Shown here: positions 17,122-24,820 of the stretch, piece after piece
How positions within the stretch are numbered: the first letter of the stretch is position 1
Layout: every line of letters starts with the position of its first letter
NCBI GenBank assembly: GCA_964471215.1
Contig: CAYYFC010000013.1
Location: forward strand, 1 to 37,966
DNA: 37,966 bases
Direction: 5' to 3'
DNA from: Archaeoglobus_B sp964471215
GTDB taxonomy: Archaea; Halobacteriota; Archaeoglobi; Archaeoglobales; Archaeoglobaceae
The notes under the pieces: model-generated
The model's database searches: none
The model's input: the letters and a program-made list of their open reading frames with translations, nothing else
What the model was told of the DNA's origin: nothing
Program-made: the position numbers and the translations under genes

Positions 17122-17185
17122 ATATGTCGCCCGCTCGGAGCCCACGGGATTTCATGGTTCTCAATCCCGCCGGGTTTGCGGGCAG
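17122..17185 (-). ncRNA. Candidate H/ACA guide sRNA (pseudouridylation)
   Basis: A G+C-rich island in an A/T-rich 323-bp gap. On the minus strand: lower stem GCCCGC (17183-17178) with GCGGGC (17134-17129), internal loop, upper stem CGGGATT (17169-17163) with AATCCCG (17151-17145), and an 11-nt apical loop GAGAACCATGA. The loop begins GA and ends TGA, as in archaeal K-loops bound by L7Ae. One base after the lower stem is ACA (17127-17125). About 16 nt separate the upper stem (extended by one G-U pair) from ACA, close to the 14-16 nt rule. Guide strands would be about AAACCCG and GGGCTCCGA. A minus-strand TATA-like ATTAATATT lies near 17205-17213. Target not determined. Confidence 0.68.
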
Positions 17186-17225
17186 TAACTATTATGGATC
17201 TGTGAATATTAATCTTTTTGCATCA

Positions 17226-17240
17226 ACTTTTTTATAACTT
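17226..17240 (+). promoter_or_regulatory. rfcS TATA box
   Basis: TTTTTTATAACTTAA centred about 25 bp before ATG 17259, so a leaderless transcript is predicted. It probably drives the rfcS-rrp42 block. Confidence 0.5.
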
Positions 17241-17258
17241 AAATTATGATTCATAACA

Positions 17259-19196
17259 ATGGAAGCCGAAATCTGGGTTGAGAAGTATAGACCGAAAACT
17301 CTAGATGAGGTAGTCGGACAGGACGAAGTCGTCAGAAGACTTAAGAGCTATGTTGAACAGAAAAACATACCGCATTTACTATTTGCGGGACCTCCGGGGA
17401 CTGGTAAAACGGCAACAGCTATAGCCTTGACAAGAGATCTTTTTGGAGAGAACTGGAGAGATAACTTCATAGAGATGAACGCATCGGTTACAGCCGATAC
17501 ACCGATATTGATAAGAATCAATGGAGTTGTTAAAAGGACTACATTTAAAGAGATCGATCTTATGTTCTTTAAAGATGAAGAAACACATGTCGTTCCCTTG
17601 GGTTTAGAAGTCCTTAGCTTTTATAATAATATCGGATTTTATCCCGTCTCCTTTATATCTAGGCATGAAGCGGATAGGATTTTAAGGATTAAATATGAAG
17701 GGGGTGAGGTAAAGACAACACATGACCATTCCGTAATTGTTTTGAACGACGAAGGTAGACTTGTTTCCAAAAGGGCTGATAAGATTAAAAAGGGGGACTT
17801 CCTTCTCTCCTTCAAGAAAAACACGGAATTCCCATCGATATCAGAATTCGTCCGAGAAAAGTACCCCTATTTCACGTCAGTCAAAGATTTTGACAGATGC
17901 TCCTGGTTAAACTGGACATGTCACGTAGATAATTCATTCCGTTCAGAACTTCAGAATCCATTTTATTCAGAGTTAAAACTAATAGGCTGTATTTCAGGCA
18001 TATCCACTCTAAATAACGGATTTAAAAGAAATGAGCTCATAGATATCGCATGGCTGGGTAGAATTCTGGGATTTGATACATCCATAACAGGAGATGGCCT
18101 AAGGATATTTTGGAGAAGCCATGAAGAGTATAAAACAAACTGTTTACCTGCCGATCCATTTAAGAGGTTCTTTAAACTGTTAGATGACAGGATATGTATC
18201 GACTGGAAGGATTTACTCAATGGAAGGAGAAGAGTTGAAAAATCGATTTTGCTCAAAGTGCTTAACGCCGTAAGAATTCATGAACTCGAACATTTTGAGC
18301 TGAGAGCTTATATGAGATTCAGGACCTTGGCTGAATCTGATCTCTATGCTGTAGAGGTTAAGGACGTTGAAAGGATCAACGATCAAAACTGTTGGGTTTA
18401 CGATTTCAGTGTTCCTGTTTCAGAGTCATTCTTTGGAGGAACAACGCCGGTATTGCTGCACAACTCTGATGAGAGGGGTATAGACGTCGTAAGGCATAAG
18501 ATAAAGGAGTTCGCAAGAACAGCTCCCATAGGAGGTGCACCTTTTAAGATCATATTTCTGGATGAGGCGGATGCCCTTACTCCCGATGCTCAGGCAGCTT
18601 TAAGGAGGACTATGGAGATGTATTCGAAGACCTGCAGGTTCATACTCAGCTGTAACTATATCAGCAGGATAATAGAGCCCATACAGTCCAGATGCGCCGT
18701 ATTTAAATTCAAGCCCGTACCGGCCGATGCTATGAAGAGAAGGCTGATGGAGATAGCAAAGAATGAGGGGATAGAGATAACGGAGGATGGTCTTGATGCA
18801 CTGATATACATTGCAAACGGTGATTTCAGAAAGGCCATAAACGCCCTACAGGGTGCATCGGCATTTAGAGAGGTAATCGATGCCGATGCGATATATCAGA
18901 TAACGGCAACAGCAAGACCTGAGGAGATAAAGAGGCTGGTAAGCATAGCTCTCGATGGTAGGTTTATGGAGGCAAGAGAGCTATTGGATAAGCTCATGGT
19001 TGAATACGGTATGAGTGGTGAGGATATAGTATCGCAGCTCTTTAGAGAGATAACTGCTTCAGATATAGATGAAAAACTGAAGGTTTTATTAATAGATAAG
19101 CTCGGAGAGATTGATTTCAGGCTTACTGAAGGTGCTCATGACAGAATACAGCTTGATGCATATCTGGCATACTTGGCGACTCTGAAGAAGAGGTGA
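17259..19196 (+). CDS. rfcS: Replication factor C small subunit, interrupted by an intein
   Basis: 645-residue precursor. Exteins of 75 and 243 residues make a 318-aa clamp-loader small subunit, the normal size. Seen in exteins: Walker A GPPGTGKT (44-51), Walker B IIFLDEADAL, SRC motif (IQSRCAVF), and the conserved MNASDERGI block, which the intein splits between A75 and S403. RfcS with RfcL loads PCNA on primed DNA in an ATP-dependent step. Three bases separate its stop from the next gene. Activity depends on protein splicing. Confidence 0.96.
   Translation: MEAEIWVEKYRPKTLDEVVGQDEVVRRLKSYVEQKNIPHLLFAGPPGTGKTATAIALTRDLFGENWRDNFIEMNASVTADTPILIRINGVVKRTTFKEIDLMFFKDEETHVVPLGLEVLSFYNNIGFYPVSFISRHEADRILRIKYEGGEVKTTHDHSVIVLNDEGRLVSKRADKIKKGDFLLSFKKNTEFPSISEFVREKYPYFTSVKDFDRCSWLNWTCHVDNSFRSELQNPFYSELKLIGCISGISTLNNGFKRNELIDIAWLGRILGFDTSITGDGLRIFWRSHEEYKTNCLPADPFKRFFKLLDDRICIDWKDLLNGRRRVEKSILLKVLNAVRIHELEHFELRAYMRFRTLAESDLYAVEVKDVERINDQNCWVYDFSVPVSESFFGGTTPVLLHNSDERGIDVVRHKIKEFARTAPIGGAPFKIIFLDEADALTPDAQAALRRTMEMYSKTCRFILSCNYISRIIEPIQSRCAVFKFKPVPADAMKRRLMEIAKNEGIEITEDGLDALIYIANGDFRKAINALQGASAFREVIDADAIYQITATARPEEIKRLVSIALDGRFMEARELLDKLMVEYGMSGEDIVSQLFREITASDIDEKLKVLLIDKLGEIDFRLTEGAHDRIQLDAYLAYLATLKKR
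17484..18464 (+). mobile_element. Intein in RfcS (327 aa)
   Basis: Residues 76-402 of the precursor. It starts with Ser (SVTADTPIL, block A), has block B TTHDHSV with the TxxH at 154-157, block F near LYAVEVKDVERI-CWVYDFSVP, and ends in block G TPVLLHN followed by Ser+1 of SDERGI. Ser at both nucleophile positions is a legitimate but less common class-1 choice. At 327 residues it is larger than a mini-intein; the middle part has no intact LAGLIDADG pair, although LIGCISGIS could be a decayed first motif. It is probably splicing-competent with a degenerate homing endonuclease. Confidence 0.92.
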
Positions 19197-19199
19197 AAT

Positions 19200-19607
19200 A
19201 TGATAAGGACGAGAATTGCCGGTTTGCATGTAAGCGATTCAAAACCTGTCGTTGGAGAAACGATAACTATAAGAGGTTATCTCCAGCAGTACGATGAGGA
19301 GGGAAAGAAATGGGAACCGCTAAGGGGTCTCGTAAAGCTCTACGTTGACGGATTTGAATTCGACAGAACTGCAACAAATCCCGATGGAAGCTTTGAATTC
19401 AAGTACAGATCGAGTATAACTGGTGAGAGAAAGATAGAAGCAAGATTTATTGGAGGATTTAAGCATGAATCTTGCAAAAAAGAAATTCTTATAGAGTACA
19501 TAACGAGGGAACAAAAGAGGAAGATGGAGATATTAGCAAAGATTGCTCTGGCGGTGATATTCCTGATAGTGATAATAGTATTCCTCCTCTTTCTATTCTA
19601 CACATGA
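19200..19607 (+). CDS. Tail-anchored protein with Ig-like/carboxypeptidase-regulatory-like domain
   Basis: 135 aa. Residues 1-100 look like an all-beta domain (VGETITIRGYLQQYD, VKLYVDGFEFDRTATNPDGSFEFKY) similar to Ig-like or CarboxypepD_reg repeats. Residues 108-135 are one hydrophobic helix ending FLLFLFYT, and there is no signal peptide, so it looks C-terminally anchored. AGGTG upstream is a plausible ribosome binding site. It overlaps pop5 by ATGA. I do not recognise a function. Its place inside an information-processing operon is unexplained; it could localise a complex to the membrane or be a passenger. Confidence 0.75.
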   Translation: MIRTRIAGLHVSDSKPVVGETITIRGYLQQYDEEGKKWEPLRGLVKLYVDGFEFDRTATNPDGSFEFKYRSSITGERKIEARFIGGFKHESCKKEILIEYITREQKRKMEILAKIALAVIFLIVIIVFLLFLFYT

Positions 19608-19987
19608 AGGGTTTTCCTCCATCTCTTAAAAGGAAGAAGAGATATATAGCATTTGAGCTAATATCGGAAGATAGAATAAACGGTAGGGAATTTATGAATG
19701 AAGTTACAAAAACTATGCTTGCAGTGTTTGGAGAGTTGAATTCGGCTCATTCGGATATCTGGCTTGAGTACTTCAATGGAAGGCATGGGATATTAAGGTG
19801 TAATAGAGAGGCTTTAGATAAAATTAAATTTGTATTAAACCTAATAAACAGAGTCGGAAATACAAAAATAGTAACAAGGATATTGGGTGTTAGCGGTACG
19901 ATTAGAAGATGCAAAAAAAAGTATTTGGAGGTGTTAAGAAATGCATCTTCCTCAAATGGGATACGACCGGGCAATAACAGTATTTAG
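19604..19987 (+). CDS. rnp2: RNase P protein component Pop5 (Rnp2)
   Basis: 127 aa. Starts at the ATG overlapping the previous stop (ATGA). A longer reading from 19472 merely shadows the tail-anchored gene. KRKKRYIAFELISED start, the IWLEYFNGRHGILRCNREALD core and a C-terminal SGTIRRCKKKYL match archaeal Pop5, a subunit of the RNase P specificity/catalysis complex that pairs with Rpp30. The last 47 bases overlap psmA, an unusually long overlap but consistent with psmA's own SD (GGAGGTG) lying inside pop5. Confidence 0.88.
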   Translation: MKGFPPSLKRKKRYIAFELISEDRINGREFMNEVTKTMLAVFGELNSAHSDIWLEYFNGRHGILRCNREALDKIKFVLNLINRVGNTKIVTRILGVSGTIRRCKKKYLEVLRNASSSNGIRPGNNSI

Positions 19988-20684
19988 CCCTGATGGTAGA
20001 TTATTTCAGGTTGAATACGCTAGAGAAGCTGTAAAAAGAGGTGCAACTGCGATTGGCGTGAAGACGAAGGATGGAGTCATACTTGTTGCCGATAGAAGAG
20101 TTACCAGTAGACTGCTGGAACCCGACACGATAGAAAAGATATACAGGATAGATGATCATATAGGTGTGGCCACATCTGGACTGGTCGCAGACGCTAGAGT
20201 TCTTGTTGACAGAGCAAGACTTGAGGCTATGATAAATAAATTAACTTACGATGAACCCATAAGCGTTAAGGAGCTTGCTAAGAGGATATGCGATTTCAAG
20301 CAGCAGTTCACACAGTTTGGAGGAGTTAGACCGTTTGGAGTTTCACTTCTAATAGCCGGAGTAGATGAAAAACCGAGATTATATGAAACAGATCCGAGCG
20401 GAGCCTTACTTGAATATAAAGCGACGGCAATAGGAGCAGGAAGGAATGTTGTAATGGAGTACTTTGAGAAGGAGTATGACGAAAACATGAGCGTTGAGGA
20501 TGCAATAGTTAAGGCTATGGTCGCTATGGGTAAGGCAATTGAAAGTGAGATAACGGCAGATGGTGTTGAGGTTGGTGTTATAAGGATGGATGATAAGATA
20601 TTCAGAATTTTGAGTATAAATGAGATAACAGAATTTGTAAAAAGGGCAAATGAGATTATTAAGGAGGAGCTTCAGAAGAGGTGA
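19941..20684 (+). CDS. psmA: 20S proteasome subunit alpha
   Basis: 247 aa. N-terminal MHLPQMGYDRAITVFSPDG followed by RLFQVEYAREAVKRG, the alpha-type signature including the gating YDR and the H0 helix. There is no catalytic Thr1, as expected for an alpha subunit. It forms the outer rings controlling substrate entry with PAN/Cdc48. GGAGGTG seven bases before the ATG fixes the start. It lies between pop5 and sbds in the classical archaeal exosome superoperon. Confidence 0.97.
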   Translation: MHLPQMGYDRAITVFSPDGRLFQVEYAREAVKRGATAIGVKTKDGVILVADRRVTSRLLEPDTIEKIYRIDDHIGVATSGLVADARVLVDRARLEAMINKLTYDEPISVKELAKRICDFKQQFTQFGGVRPFGVSLLIAGVDEKPRLYETDPSGALLEYKATAIGAGRNVVMEYFEKEYDENMSVEDAIVKAMVAMGKAIESEITADGVEVGVIRMDDKIFRILSINEITEFVKRANEIIKEELQKR

Positions 20685-20689
20685 TTTCA

Positions 20690-21397
20690 ATGGTTTCTTT
20701 AGAAAAAGCAGTAATAGCAAGAGTTAAAAAGTGCGGGGAAACTTTTGAGGTTCTTGTAGATCCATATCTTGCAAGGGATTTAAAGGAAGGAAAGGATGTC
20801 GACTTTGAAAAGCTTCTGGCAGTCGAGGATATATTCAAGGATGCGAGAAAGGGTGAGAGAGCAAAGATAGATGAACTTCAAAAGATCTTTGGAACAAAGG
20901 ACATCAAGGAGATAGCGAAAAGGATTATAATAGAAGGAGATGTACAGATTACGGCCGAGCAGAGAAGAGAAATGCTTGAACAGAAGAAGAAACAGATAAT
21001 CGAATACATAAGGAGGAACACGATAGATCCCAGAACGAATACACCTCATCCTCCGGCTAGAATCGAAATGGCCTTAGAACAGGCAAAGGTTCATATAGAT
21101 ATATTTAAACCAGTTGAAGCTCAGATCAGAGAAGTCATAAAATCCCTAAAGCCAATATTACCATTAAGACTCGAAGAAATCGAGGTTGCAGTGAAAATAC
21201 CTCCTCAGTATACAGGAAAAGCAATATCTGCTCTTTACTCGTTTGGAACAATAATTAAAGAGGAATGGCAAAGGGATGGAAGCTGGATATGCATAATAAG
21301 AATACCGGCAGGAATGCACGGAGATCTAATGGATATGCTGAGCAGAATAACGAAGGGTGAGGCCCTGACGAAGATTTTAAAGAGAATTCAGCTTTGA
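20690..21397 (+). CDS. Ribosome maturation protein SBDS (Sdo1)
   Basis: 235 aa. ATG 20690 (MVSLEKAVIARVKK) is preceded by AGGTGA eight bases upstream; an in-frame GTG at 20681 is less likely. Seen: N-terminal FYSH domain with EVLVDPYLARDLKEGK, central helices with TAEQRREMLEQKKKQII and TIDPRTNTPHPPARIE, C-terminal ferredoxin-like domain ending GEALTKIL. It helps release aIF6 from the large subunit. Confidence 0.96.
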   Translation: MVSLEKAVIARVKKCGETFEVLVDPYLARDLKEGKDVDFEKLLAVEDIFKDARKGERAKIDELQKIFGTKDIKEIAKRIIIEGDVQITAEQRREMLEQKKKQIIEYIRRNTIDPRTNTPHPPARIEMALEQAKVHIDIFKPVEAQIREVIKSLKPILPLRLEEIEVAVKIPPQYTGKAISALYSFGTIIKEEWQRDGSWICIIRIPAGMHGDLMDMLSRITKGEALTKILKRIQL

Positions 21398-21408
21398 GGT
21401 GATAGAAT

Positions 21409-22083
21409 ATGATTAGTAGGAAAATTGTTTTGCCAGGCGATTTGATATCGACGAATCCGAAGGCTGCAGGTGTGAATACTTACGTTGAGAACGGAAACGT
21501 TTATGCAAGGGTACTCGGTCTTCTTGATAAAACAGAAACAACTGTGAGGGTAATTCCCCTCAAGGGTAGGTATATACCGTCCTTAAACGATACTGTAATA
21601 GGGATAGTTAAGGAGGTAACAGCAAACGGATGGATAATAGATATAAACTCTCCTTACATGGCTTTCCTTCCAATCCCCGAGAATCCAGATATGAAGGTCA
21701 ATAAGAGACCAAACGAGGTACTGGATATTGGAGATGCAATAATAGCAAAGGTTATGAACATAGATCCGAAGATGAAGGTAACTCTAACTATGAAGGATAA
21801 GCTGTGCAGAGCGATAAGACTTGGAAGGATAGTTATAATAAATCCGACAAGAGTTCCAAGGGTAATTGGAAAAAAGGGAAGCATGATAAAATTGTTAAAA
21901 TCCGAACTAGACATTCAGATAATAGTCGGACAAAACGGGTTAATTTGGTTAAACGGTGATAGAAGAAAGGTTTCAATTGCCGAAGAGGCTATATATCTGA
22001 TAGAACTAGAGGCGCATACAGAGGGTCTGACGGATAGGATTGCGGAATTTATAAGGAAGAAGAAGGATGAGATCTTAAGGTGA
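21409..22083 (+). CDS. rrp4: Exosome complex RNA-binding protein Rrp4
   Basis: 224 aa with N-terminal domain (KIVLPGDLISTNPKAAG), S1 domain (TVIGIVKEVTANGWIIDINSPYMAFL, written here in parts: about residues 64-135) and KH domain with GxxG in VIGKKGSMIK. It forms the cap on the Rrp41-Rrp42 ring and recruits substrate RNA. Eleven bases after sbds and four before rrp41. Confidence 0.96.
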   Translation: MISRKIVLPGDLISTNPKAAGVNTYVENGNVYARVLGLLDKTETTVRVIPLKGRYIPSLNDTVIGIVKEVTANGWIIDINSPYMAFLPIPENPDMKVNKRPNEVLDIGDAIIAKVMNIDPKMKVTLTMKDKLCRAIRLGRIVIINPTRVPRVIGKKGSMIKLLKSELDIQIIVGQNGLIWLNGDRRKVSIAEEAIYLIELEAHTEGLTDRIAEFIRKKKDEILR

Positions 22084-22087
22084 TCAT

Positions 22088-22825
22088 ATGAAAAAGGAGG
22101 AGATAAAACTGATAATCGACAACAGAAGACTTGATGGCAGGAAATTCGACGAGCTGAGACCGATAAAAATTGAAGCGGGTGTTCTGAAAAGAGCTGACGG
22201 TTCATGTTATCTGGAAATGGGAGGAAACAAGGTCGTAGCTGCTGTGTATGGTCCAAGAGAAGTTCATCCAAAGCATTTAGAGGATCCTAGTAAGGCTATA
22301 ATAAGATATAGATACAGCATGGCACCCTTCAGCGTTGAGGAGAGGAAGAGACCCGGTCCGGATAGGAGGAGCATAGAGATTTCAAAGGTCAGCAGGGAGG
22401 CTCTGGAACCAGTTATAATGAAGGAGCTATTTCCCCGCTCCACGATAGATATATTTGTGGAGGTTTTGCAGGCTGATGCTGGAAGCAGAACTGCATGCTT
22501 GAATGCCGCAAGTGTTGCGCTAATAGATGCGGGAATTCCCATGAAGGGTATAGTTACTTCTGTTGCAGTTGCAAAGGTAGATGGTGTTCTCGTACTTGAT
22601 CCTATAAAGGAAGAGGATTACTACGGTGAGGCTGATGTACCATTTGCGTTCTTGATAAGAAACGGGAAGATAGAATCCATATCACTACTTCAGATGGATG
22701 GCAGACTTACGTTTGAGGAGCTAAAAGAGGCTTTAAGACTTGCTAAAAAAGGTGCAATGAAGATCTATCAGCTTCAGAGGGAGGCTATAATGAAGAAGTA
22801 CATTAAGGAGGAGGTGATTGAATGA
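22088..22825 (+). CDS. rrp41: Exosome catalytic subunit Rrp41
   Basis: 245 aa RNase PH fold. RPIKIEAGVLKRADGS, KVVAAVYGPREVHPKH, and the phosphate/active-site segments GSRTACLNAASVAL and VAVAKVDGVLVLDP with the catalytic aspartate in EADVPFAF. Phosphorolytic 3'-5' exonuclease and polyadenylase active in the hexameric ring with Rrp42. Overlaps rrp42 by ATGA. Confidence 0.97.
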   Translation: MKKEEIKLIIDNRRLDGRKFDELRPIKIEAGVLKRADGSCYLEMGGNKVVAAVYGPREVHPKHLEDPSKAIIRYRYSMAPFSVEERKRPGPDRRSIEISKVSREALEPVIMKELFPRSTIDIFVEVLQADAGSRTACLNAASVALIDAGIPMKGIVTSVAVAKVDGVLVLDPIKEEDYYGEADVPFAFLIRNGKIESISLLQMDGRLTFEELKEALRLAKKGAMKIYQLQREAIMKKYIKEEVIE

Positions 22826-23601
22826 ACGAAGAAGTATTAATGGAAATAAGAAGAGATTACGTTTTATCAAAGCTAAGAGATGGTGAAAGAATTGACGGAA
22901 GGAAGTTTGATGAGATAAGACATATAGAGATAAAGACTGGGGTATTCAAAAAAGCCGAGGGTTCAGCTCTTGTTAAGCTAGGTAATACTCAGGTTGCTGT
23001 GGGAATAAAAATGCAGCCTGGTGAACCTTTTCCAGATACACCTGATCAGGGAATAATAATAGTAAATGCTGAACTCGTCCCTCTTGCATCGCCTACTTTT
23101 GAACCGGGTCCGCCGGACGAAAATGCAATAGAACTTGCAAGGGTGGTTGATAGAGGTATAAGGCACAGTAAGGCTGTTGATCTTTCAAAGCTTTGCATAG
23201 AGGAGGGTAGTAAGGTATGGATAATATTCATAGACATATGGGCTTTGGATGATGACGGAAATCTAATGGATGCATCTGCGCTGGCAGCAATATCGGCTTT
23301 GCTTGACACAAAAGTTCCTGCTGAGAGATTTGAACTCGGAGACGATTTTCCGTTGCCAGTTAGGGATTTACCCATTGCAATAACGTCTCTTGTCGTCGAA
23401 GACAAGATACTTGTCGATCCATGCAGAGATGAACTCAGCGTCGGAAGAAACGTAATAACCGTTACAACAGATCAGGAGGATAACATAGTATCGATTCAGA
23501 AGGGCGGACCTTTTCTTCTGAGCGAGGAGAAACTGGATGAGATTATAGAGCTCAGCATAAGAAAAGCAAGGGATGTCAGATCTATTCTGAGCAAAATATA
23601 A
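22822..23601 (+). CDS. rrp42: Exosome complex component Rrp42
   Basis: 259 aa RNase PH-like, non-catalytic ring partner of Rrp41. DGRKFDEIRHIEIKTGVFKK, SALVKLGNTQVAVGIKMQPG, and VDRGIRHSKAVDL are typical. Its stop abuts the stop of the potassium channel gene on the other strand (no gap). Confidence 0.97.
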   Translation: MNEEVLMEIRRDYVLSKLRDGERIDGRKFDEIRHIEIKTGVFKKAEGSALVKLGNTQVAVGIKMQPGEPFPDTPDQGIIIVNAELVPLASPTFEPGPPDENAIELARVVDRGIRHSKAVDLSKLCIEEGSKVWIIFIDIWALDDDGNLMDASALAAISALLDTKVPAERFELGDDFPLPVRDLPIAITSLVVEDKILVDPCRDELSVGRNVITVTTDQEDNIVSIQKGGPFLLSEEKLDEIIELSIRKARDVRSILSKI

Positions 23602-24531
23602 TCAATCTTTCTTTTTTTTGCCCGTACTCTTTCCGATTACAAGCAACTTATCTCTGGTATCTATAACCCTGTCCGGACTTGGATTGACCTCAACCCTTCC
23701 ACCGCTCACAAGTCCGACTATTGTGTAATTATACTTGTTCTTGAGCTCAATCATTGCTTCGAGCACAGTTCTTTTGTCGAACTCCTTTGCATCTATTTCA
23801 AAAACGTCATAACCCTCTAAACTTGTTGTTACGTCTTCAAAGAAAGTTACAACTGGTTCTTCAAAGATTGCACTTGCCATGAGTCTTCCTGCCAATCCCT
23901 TGGATAGTATGACCCTGTTCGCACCGGCAAACTTTATCAGTTCAACGTTTTCAAATTTTACAGCCTCTGCAACGATATTTACATTCGGATTTAACTTTCT
24001 TGCAAGCAGAACTGTTAATATGGTCTTTGAATCATCCCCAGTACTTATTAGAAGGTACCTTGCCCTATCGATTCCTGCCCTCTTTAAAACATCCTCATCT
24101 GTTACATCACCAACAACGCATTTGTGCTCGATGGGGCTTTGAGATATTACGACGATGTCGCAGTCGACATTGTGCCTCAACTCCTTAAACGCCTCCATTG
24201 TCGTCTCGTTCCAACCTGCTATTATTACATGATCCCTGTCCTTCACCATACCAAGTCCCTGAATTCTCCTAATATTTCTTTCCGTTATATAGTCTATTAA
24301 AATCGATGCAAATGCCGTGTATATCGCTATTCCGCTTATGGCCATGGCCATAGCCAGAATCTTTCCTGCCATAGTATTGGGTGTTATATCTCCATACCCT
24401 ATCGTAGCCATAGTTATTACTGTCCAGTAAAGACTGGACAGTATATCCCTTTTTTCAATCACATGGAATAAAATCGTGTAGGTAAACGTACAGGATATGA
24501 ATACGGTTATAACAACCATCCCCTTTTTCAT
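23602..24531 (-). CDS. Two-helix potassium channel with RCK domain (MthK-like)
   Basis: 309 aa. TM1 about residues 5-24, pore helix and filter TMATIGYGD (filter TIGYGD), TM2 about 56-80, then an RCK domain: TrkA-N Rossmann part starting HVIIAGWNE and a TrkA-C part with the GRVEVNPSPDRVIDTRDKLLVIG end. Ligand-gated (Ca2+ or nucleotide) K+ channel by family. An internal Met that could make free RCK subunits, as in MthK, exists near the linker (GMVKDRDH). A T8 run near 23613 inside the gene end may terminate rrp42 transcription. Confidence 0.92.
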   Translation of the reverse strand: MKKGMVVITVFISCTFTYTILFHVIEKRDILSSLYWTVITMATIGYGDITPNTMAGKILAMAMAISGIAIYTAFASILIDYITERNIRRIQGLGMVKDRDHVIIAGWNETTMEAFKELRHNVDCDIVVISQSPIEHKCVVGDVTDEDVLKRAGIDRARYLLISTGDDSKTILTVLLARKLNPNVNIVAEAVKFENVELIKFAGANRVILSKGLAGRLMASAIFEEPVVTFFEDVTTSLEGYDVFEIDAKEFDKRTVLEAMIELKNKYNYTIVGLVSGGRVEVNPSPDRVIDTRDKLLVIGKSTGKKKKD

Positions 24532-24820
24532 ATAATCTACTCATCCAGATAAAGAAATAAGTTTAATCCCATCTGGTATATAACACCAGTCCTGACCTTG
24601 CCTTAAGGGGAGAGGGTTCCTGCAGGGGACTCCCAACTCAACTACCTCACGGTATCTTAACGGGATTTGTTTGTTTCATTAGGTTTTGACAGATCAAAAC
24701 TCTAAGAAAAGATAAGATGTATGAATAAAAATGTTTTGGAATAGTTTTGAATACCTATAATAATCTCTTCAGCAAGCTAATCCCTTCCCCCCATGCTTAC
24801 TTAGCAAAGTTTTGTGACAC
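24532..24820. other. Intergenic stretch with G+C-rich segment, possible element remnant
   Basis: No gene seen. Short hairpins CTGGT/ACCAG (24573-24577, 24585-24589) precede a G+C-rich segment (about 24590-24660) with CCTTAAGG and GTTCC/GGGAC-like pairing. It resembles degraded IS200/IS605 ends in composition, but no terminal structure or ORF supports this firmly. Confidence 0.3.

Noticed and set aside
17122..17185. Plus-strand reading of the G+C island as a tRNA-like or terminator hairpin
   Set aside because: Only about 58 nt, no cloverleaf arms or anticodon loop, no T-run. ACA and K-loop features exist only on the minus strand.
19472..19603. 44-residue extension of Pop5 before its ATG
   Set aside because: It is the shifted frame of the tail-anchored gene's transmembrane segment. 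ATG 19604 in the ATGA overlap gives the family start.
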